9,532 nt of DNA. Origin: an uncultured Oscillibacter sp. Lineage in GTDB: Bacteria > Bacillota > Clostridia > Oscillospirales > Oscillospiraceae. Made by a program: the position numbers and the translations under genes. The stretch covers positions 1 through 9,532 of the forward strand of contig CAMHDB010000059.1 in assembly GCA_946183715.1 (NCBI GenBank), read 5' to 3'. Below, piece after piece: positions 6,857-9,532 of the stretch (the stretch's first letter is position 1; each line of letters begins with the position of its first letter). The notes under the pieces were generated by a model. The model saw only the letters and a list, made by a program, of their open reading frames with translations, searched no databases and was not told the DNA's origin.

Positions 6857-7066
6857 CTACAGGGAAAAGTCGGATTCGCGGAACCCGCCCAATTTCAGCG
6901 TCGCCGGACGCGGCGGGACGCGTTTGAGGGGGTCGTAGCGGAAACCTTTGCAATGGTAATCCGCCGCGACAGTCCCGCGCCGCGCGCAGACGATTTCGCC
7001 GTCAGGGCCGCGCGCCCCGCGTTCGCAGTAGGCGCAGTTCGGCTCGATATCCCGCCGGAATAACAT
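6857..7066 (-). CDS. Small four-Cys protein, possible zinc ribbon, coupled to the Clp gene
   Basis: 69 residues starting MLFRRDIEPNCAYCERG. Four cysteines (Cys11, Cys14, Cys27, Cys39) form a CxxC-x12-C-x11-C pattern that could hold one zinc ion. A basic segment follows, FRYDPLKRVPPRP (42-54). I recall similar short proteins as conserved hypotheticals in Clostridia, but cannot verify this here. The start has GAGGGA at 7072-7077, which overlaps the TGA (7076-7078) of the Clp gene; only 9 nt separate the two genes, so translation is probably coupled. This suggests co-expression with the unfoldase, perhaps as an accessory factor; that is inference from position only. No membrane segment or signal peptide is seen. 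Confidence 0.8.
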   Translation of the reverse strand: MLFRRDIEPNCAYCERGARGPDGEIVCARRGTVAADYHCKGFRYDPLKRVPPRPATLKLGGFRESDFSL

Positions 7067-7071
7067 GGCAT

Positions 7072-7077
7072 TCCCTC
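7072..7077 (-). promoter_or_regulatory. Ribosome-binding site overlapping the Clp stop codon
   Basis: On the minus strand, TGAGGGA contains both the Clp stop and the GAGGGA that precedes the four-Cys start by 5 nt. The overlap supports reinitiation by ribosomes finishing the Clp gene. Confidence 0.6.
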
Positions 7078-9337
7078 ACATCGCGAAAATTTCGACGGCG
7101 TCGCCCTCGGCGGTCGCCCGGACTTGCGAAATCGGGTGGTCGTAGCTGTCGATGATACGGGAGGCCAATTCGTCCTCGAGGTCTTTCTGAATCGTGCGGC
7201 GGAGATTCCGCGCCCCGTAGGTGCGGGAGTATGATTTCTTCGTCAGGTAGTGTACAAGCGCGTCGTCGTAGGTGAACGTGATGCCCTTCTCACGCAAGGA
7301 ATCCCGCAGTTCGTTCAGCATAATGCGCGCGATATCGCCGAAATTCTCTTCCGAAAGCCGATTGAACGTAATCACGGCGTCCACGCGGTTGATGAACTCC
7401 GGACGCAGGAACTGTTCCAGAGCCTTCATAGCGCGGTCTCTGTCCTGTTCGTTGGCGGTGCGCCCGAAGCCGACAGTCCCCTCTTTCGTGGCGCTCCCGG
7501 CGTTCGAGGTCATGACGATTATCGTATTCTCAAAGTTGACCTTGCGCCCGTGGGCGTCGGTGATTTCGCCGTCGTCGAGAATCTGTAACAGTACGTTCAT
7601 GACATCCGGGTGGGCCTTCTCGATTTCGTCGAACAGTACGACGGAGTACGGCTTGCGCCGGATTTTTTCGGTAAGCTGTCCGGCCTCGTCGTAGCCGACG
7701 TAGCCCGGGGGGGAACCGACAATCCGGGAGACGGAATGCTTTTCCATGAACTCCGACATATCCAGCCGGATGAGGGAATCCGGCGTGTTGAATAAGTCGT
7801 TGGCGAGCTGTTTGACGAGTTCGGTTTTGCCGACGCCCGTCGGCCCGACGAAAATAAAGCTGACGGGCTTGTGCTTCGGACTGATTCCGACGCGGTTCCG
7901 GCGCACGGCGGCGGCCACCGCCGACACCGCTTCATCCTGTCCGACGAGGTGCGTCTTAATCCGTTCCTCCAACTGGCTCAGACGATGGAACTCCTGCTCC
8001 CGGATTTTCGACGCCGGAATCTTCGTCCACAGTTCGATGACGTGCGCGAGATTCTCCATAGTCAGTTCGGGGTCGCCGATTTCCAATAAGCGGTCGAGTT
8101 CCGTATGCAGATTGATTTCCTGACTTTTCAGGAAGGCAAGGCGTTCGTAATCGGGCTCCTGTCCCTGCGCGCGGCGCTCCTCGATGAGATTCCGTTCCTT
8201 CTCGTAGTCGTCGAGTTCGCGCTGAATCTGCATGCGCCGGGAAATGTTGCGGTCTTTCAGGTTGAGGTCGGAGCAGGCTTCGTCGATGAGGTCGATGGCC
8301 TTGTCGGGGAGGAAACGGTCGGTGATATAGCGTTCCGAGAGCAAAACCGCCTGACGGAGAATGCCTTCCGAAAGCCTGACGCCGTGGAAGGATTCGTAGC
8401 GCGGGGCGAGGCCTTTCAGAATCTGCACGGAGTCCTCAATGGACGGCTCGTTGACGGTCACGGGCTGGAAGCGGCGTTCCAACGCGGTATCCTTCTCGAT
8501 GGAGCGGCGGTACTCGTTGAACGTCGTCGCGCCGATAACCTGTATCTCACCGCGGGACAGGGCGGGTTTTAGAATATTGGCGGCGTTCATACTGCCCTCG
8601 GCGTCCCCGGCCCCGGCGAGGTTATGGACTTCGTCAATCATGAGAATGATGTTGCCCAGCGCGCGGACTTCGTTAATCAGGCCCTTCATACGGCTCTCGA
8701 ACTGCCCCCGGAACTGCGTCCCGGCGACGAGCGCCGTCAGGTCGAGAAGGTGTACTTCCTTCTCCCGCAACTTGAACGGCACGTCGCCGCGCACAATGCG
8801 CTGTGCGAGGCCCTCCGCGATTGCGGTCTTGCCGACGCCCGGTTCCCCGATAAGGCACGGATTGTTCTTTTGGCGGCGGTTGAGAATCTGCACAACCCGC
8901 TCTATTTCTTCCTCCCGCCCGATAACCGGGTCAAGTTTTCCCTCCTTGGCCCGCTCCGTCAGGCAGATACAGTAATTGTTCAGGAATTTGCGTCCGGGCG
9001 TCCGGGCCTTGGCGCCCTTGCGGTTTTCATTCTTTTCGCGGTTGTCCTGCGGGGGCGTGGGGGCGGGGGTGCCGTTCGAGAACAGGCGGTTCATAAAGGG
9101 GAATGTCGCGGTATGGCCCTGCTCCTCTTCCTCCTCGTCGTCCTCGTCGTCCCCGGAGGCGTCGACATCCTGCATGGCGGCGAGCATATCCGTGCTGAGG
9201 ACTTCCAAATCGTCGTCGGTAATCCCCATTCGTTTCATCATCTCGTCGACCTGCGGGAGGCCGACCTTCCGCGCGCAACTCAGGCATAAGCCTTCATTCG
9301 TGGTTTTGTCGCCCTCCAGCTTTGAGATGAATACCAC
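7076..9337 (-). CDS. Clp/Hsp100 ATP-binding subunit, ClpE-like (ClpC/ClpE group), 5' end missing
   Basis: 753 residues counted from a GTG at 9337. Two complete AAA+ modules are present. Module 1 has Walker A GEPGVGKT (Lys170) and Walker B MIDEVH (Asp235-Glu236). Module 2 has GPTGVGKT (Lys504) and VVLFDEIEKAHPD (Asp570-Glu571). A helical middle domain lies at about 360-425. The VGF tripeptide (about 622-624) fits a ClpP-contact loop. The N-terminus has one CxxC (Cys18, Cys21), a strongly acidic run (57-72) and no Clp_N repeats, which fits ClpE rather than ClpC in the strict sense. ClpE proteins usually carry a second CxxC ahead of this one, and it is absent here. The frame extends only to a TAG at 9365-9367, with no ATG and no ribosome-binding site, and composition turns AT-rich in that stretch. 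The gene is therefore truncated at its 5' end, or the window is chimeric there. Expected role: unfolding proteins for ClpP. Confidence 0.93.
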   Translation of the reverse strand: MVFISKLEGDKTTNEGLCLSCARKVGLPQVDEMMKRMGITDDDLEVLSTDMLAAMQDVDASGDDEDDEEEEEQGHTATFPFMNRLFSNGTPAPTPPQDNREKNENRKGAKARTPGRKFLNNYCICLTERAKEGKLDPVIGREEEIERVVQILNRRQKNNPCLIGEPGVGKTAIAEGLAQRIVRGDVPFKLREKEVHLLDLTALVAGTQFRGQFESRMKGLINEVRALGNIILMIDEVHNLAGAGDAEGSMNAANILKPALSRGEIQVIGATTFNEYRRSIEKDTALERRFQPVTVNEPSIEDSVQILKGLAPRYESFHGVRLSEGILRQAVLLSERYITDRFLPDKAIDLIDEACSDLNLKDRNISRRMQIQRELDDYEKERNLIEERRAQGQEPDYERLAFLKSQEINLHTELDRLLEIGDPELTMENLAHVIELWTKIPASKIREQEFHRLSQLEERIKTHLVGQDEAVSAVAAAVRRNRVGISPKHKPVSFIFVGPTGVGKTELVKQLANDLFNTPDSLIRLDMSEFMEKHSVSRIVGSPPGYVGYDEAGQLTEKIRRKPYSVVLFDEIEKAHPDVMNVLLQILDDGEITDAHGRKVNFENTIIVMTSNAGSATKEGTVGFGRTANEQDRDRAMKALEQFLRPEFINRVDAVITFNRLSEENFGDIARIMLNELRDSLREKGITFTYDDALVHYLTKKSYSRTYGARNLRRTIQKDLEDELASRIIDSYDHPISQVRATAEGDAVEIFAM

Positions 9338-9532
9338 GGCGACATTTTTCTTCGAACCAATAATCTAAATAATAAATATTTAAATCTTTTGTGTCTTTTA
9401 ATTTTTTAGGAGCTTCATCACTTCCAATAACAAACACATTCGTTTCCCCACTACCTAAAGTCGAAGTTACTACATATATTTTGTTTTGTTCGAAAATCAT
9501 AAGTACACTATAAATAAAATTATCATATCCTT
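9294..9532 (-). CDS. AT-rich reading frame of unknown function, open at the right edge, broken at the junction
   Basis: On the minus strand the frame is open from the window edge (first full codon 9528-9530) to a TGA at 9294-9296. An ATG at 9498-9500 gives 68 residues starting MIFEQNKIYVVTSTLG, but no ribosome-binding site precedes it and the frame continues upstream of it, so it may be internal. Residues up to about YYLDYWFE (43-50) look protein-like, with AT-rich codons unlike every other gene here. The last 17 or so residues fall in Clp DNA read in the wrong frame and are probably not authentic. I recognise no family. Most likely it is a gene fragment fused to the Clp gene by insertion, deletion or misassembly. 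Confidence 0.45.
   Translation of the reverse strand, partial: GYDNFIYSVLMIFEQNKIYVVTSTLGSGETNVFVIGSDEAPKKLKDTKDLNIYYLDYWFEEKCRRGIHLKAGGRQNHE
9338..9365. other. Composition break: about 60% GC to about 25% GC
   Basis: Clp-like coding sequence can be followed on the minus strand to about 9340-9352 (KKNVAVVFISKLEG). Beyond that, an in-frame stop (TAG 9365-9367) follows within a few codons, and 43 of the 172 bases from 9361 to 9532 are G or C. The exact junction cannot be fixed because the bases around 9344-9350 (an A run on the minus strand) suit both sides. No target-site duplication, terminal inverted repeat or transposase is visible up to the edge. Confidence 0.75.

Noticed and set aside
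9335..9337. GTG at 9335-9337 as the true Clp start
   Set aside because: No ribosome-binding site precedes it and homologous-looking residues continue upstream, so it is probably internal to a truncated gene.

Overview
The window reads as a GC-rich (about 60%) chromosomal segment of a Gram-positive, probably anaerobic Clostridia member, most likely from the Oscillospirales. The signs are strong AGGAGG-type ribosome-binding sites, a single-PDZ HtrA with a cytoplasmic N-terminus and one membrane anchor, a DUF362 protein with a Cys cluster, a SWIM/SNF2 helicase, and a ClpE-like unfoldase followed by a small four-Cys protein. The taxon is an inference from gene content, not from a marker gene.

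Layout, left to right: (1) the last 34 codons of an unrecognised plus-strand gene, ending inside a short triplicated GGAGGAGG repeat, then a strong hairpin. (2) htrA on the minus strand (327-1709). (3) A divergent regulatory region (1710-2030) with a good plus-strand promoter, an extended -10 for htrA and two palindromes that could be operators. (4) A plus-strand pair: a DUF362 protein (2031-2924) and a 1271-residue SNF2 helicase (2965-6780), 40 nt apart. (5) Two back-to-back hairpins between convergent genes. (6) A minus-strand pair: a Clp/Hsp100 ATPase (7076-9337) and, 9 nt downstream, a 69-residue four-Cys protein (6857-7066). (7) From about 9340-9355 to the right edge, composition drops to about 25% GC and the start of the Clp gene is missing. 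An unrelated AT-rich reading frame runs off the window edge.

HtrA and the Clp ATPase are both protein quality-control machines, one outside the membrane and one in the cytosol. They are in separate transcription units and nothing in the sequence links them further. I see no defence system, prophage, IS element, CRISPR array, tRNA or rRNA. The most striking signals are not genes: GATC and CCWGG do not occur at all in 9.5 kb, GGWCC occurs once, and there is an abrupt composition break that removes the 5' end of the Clp gene.
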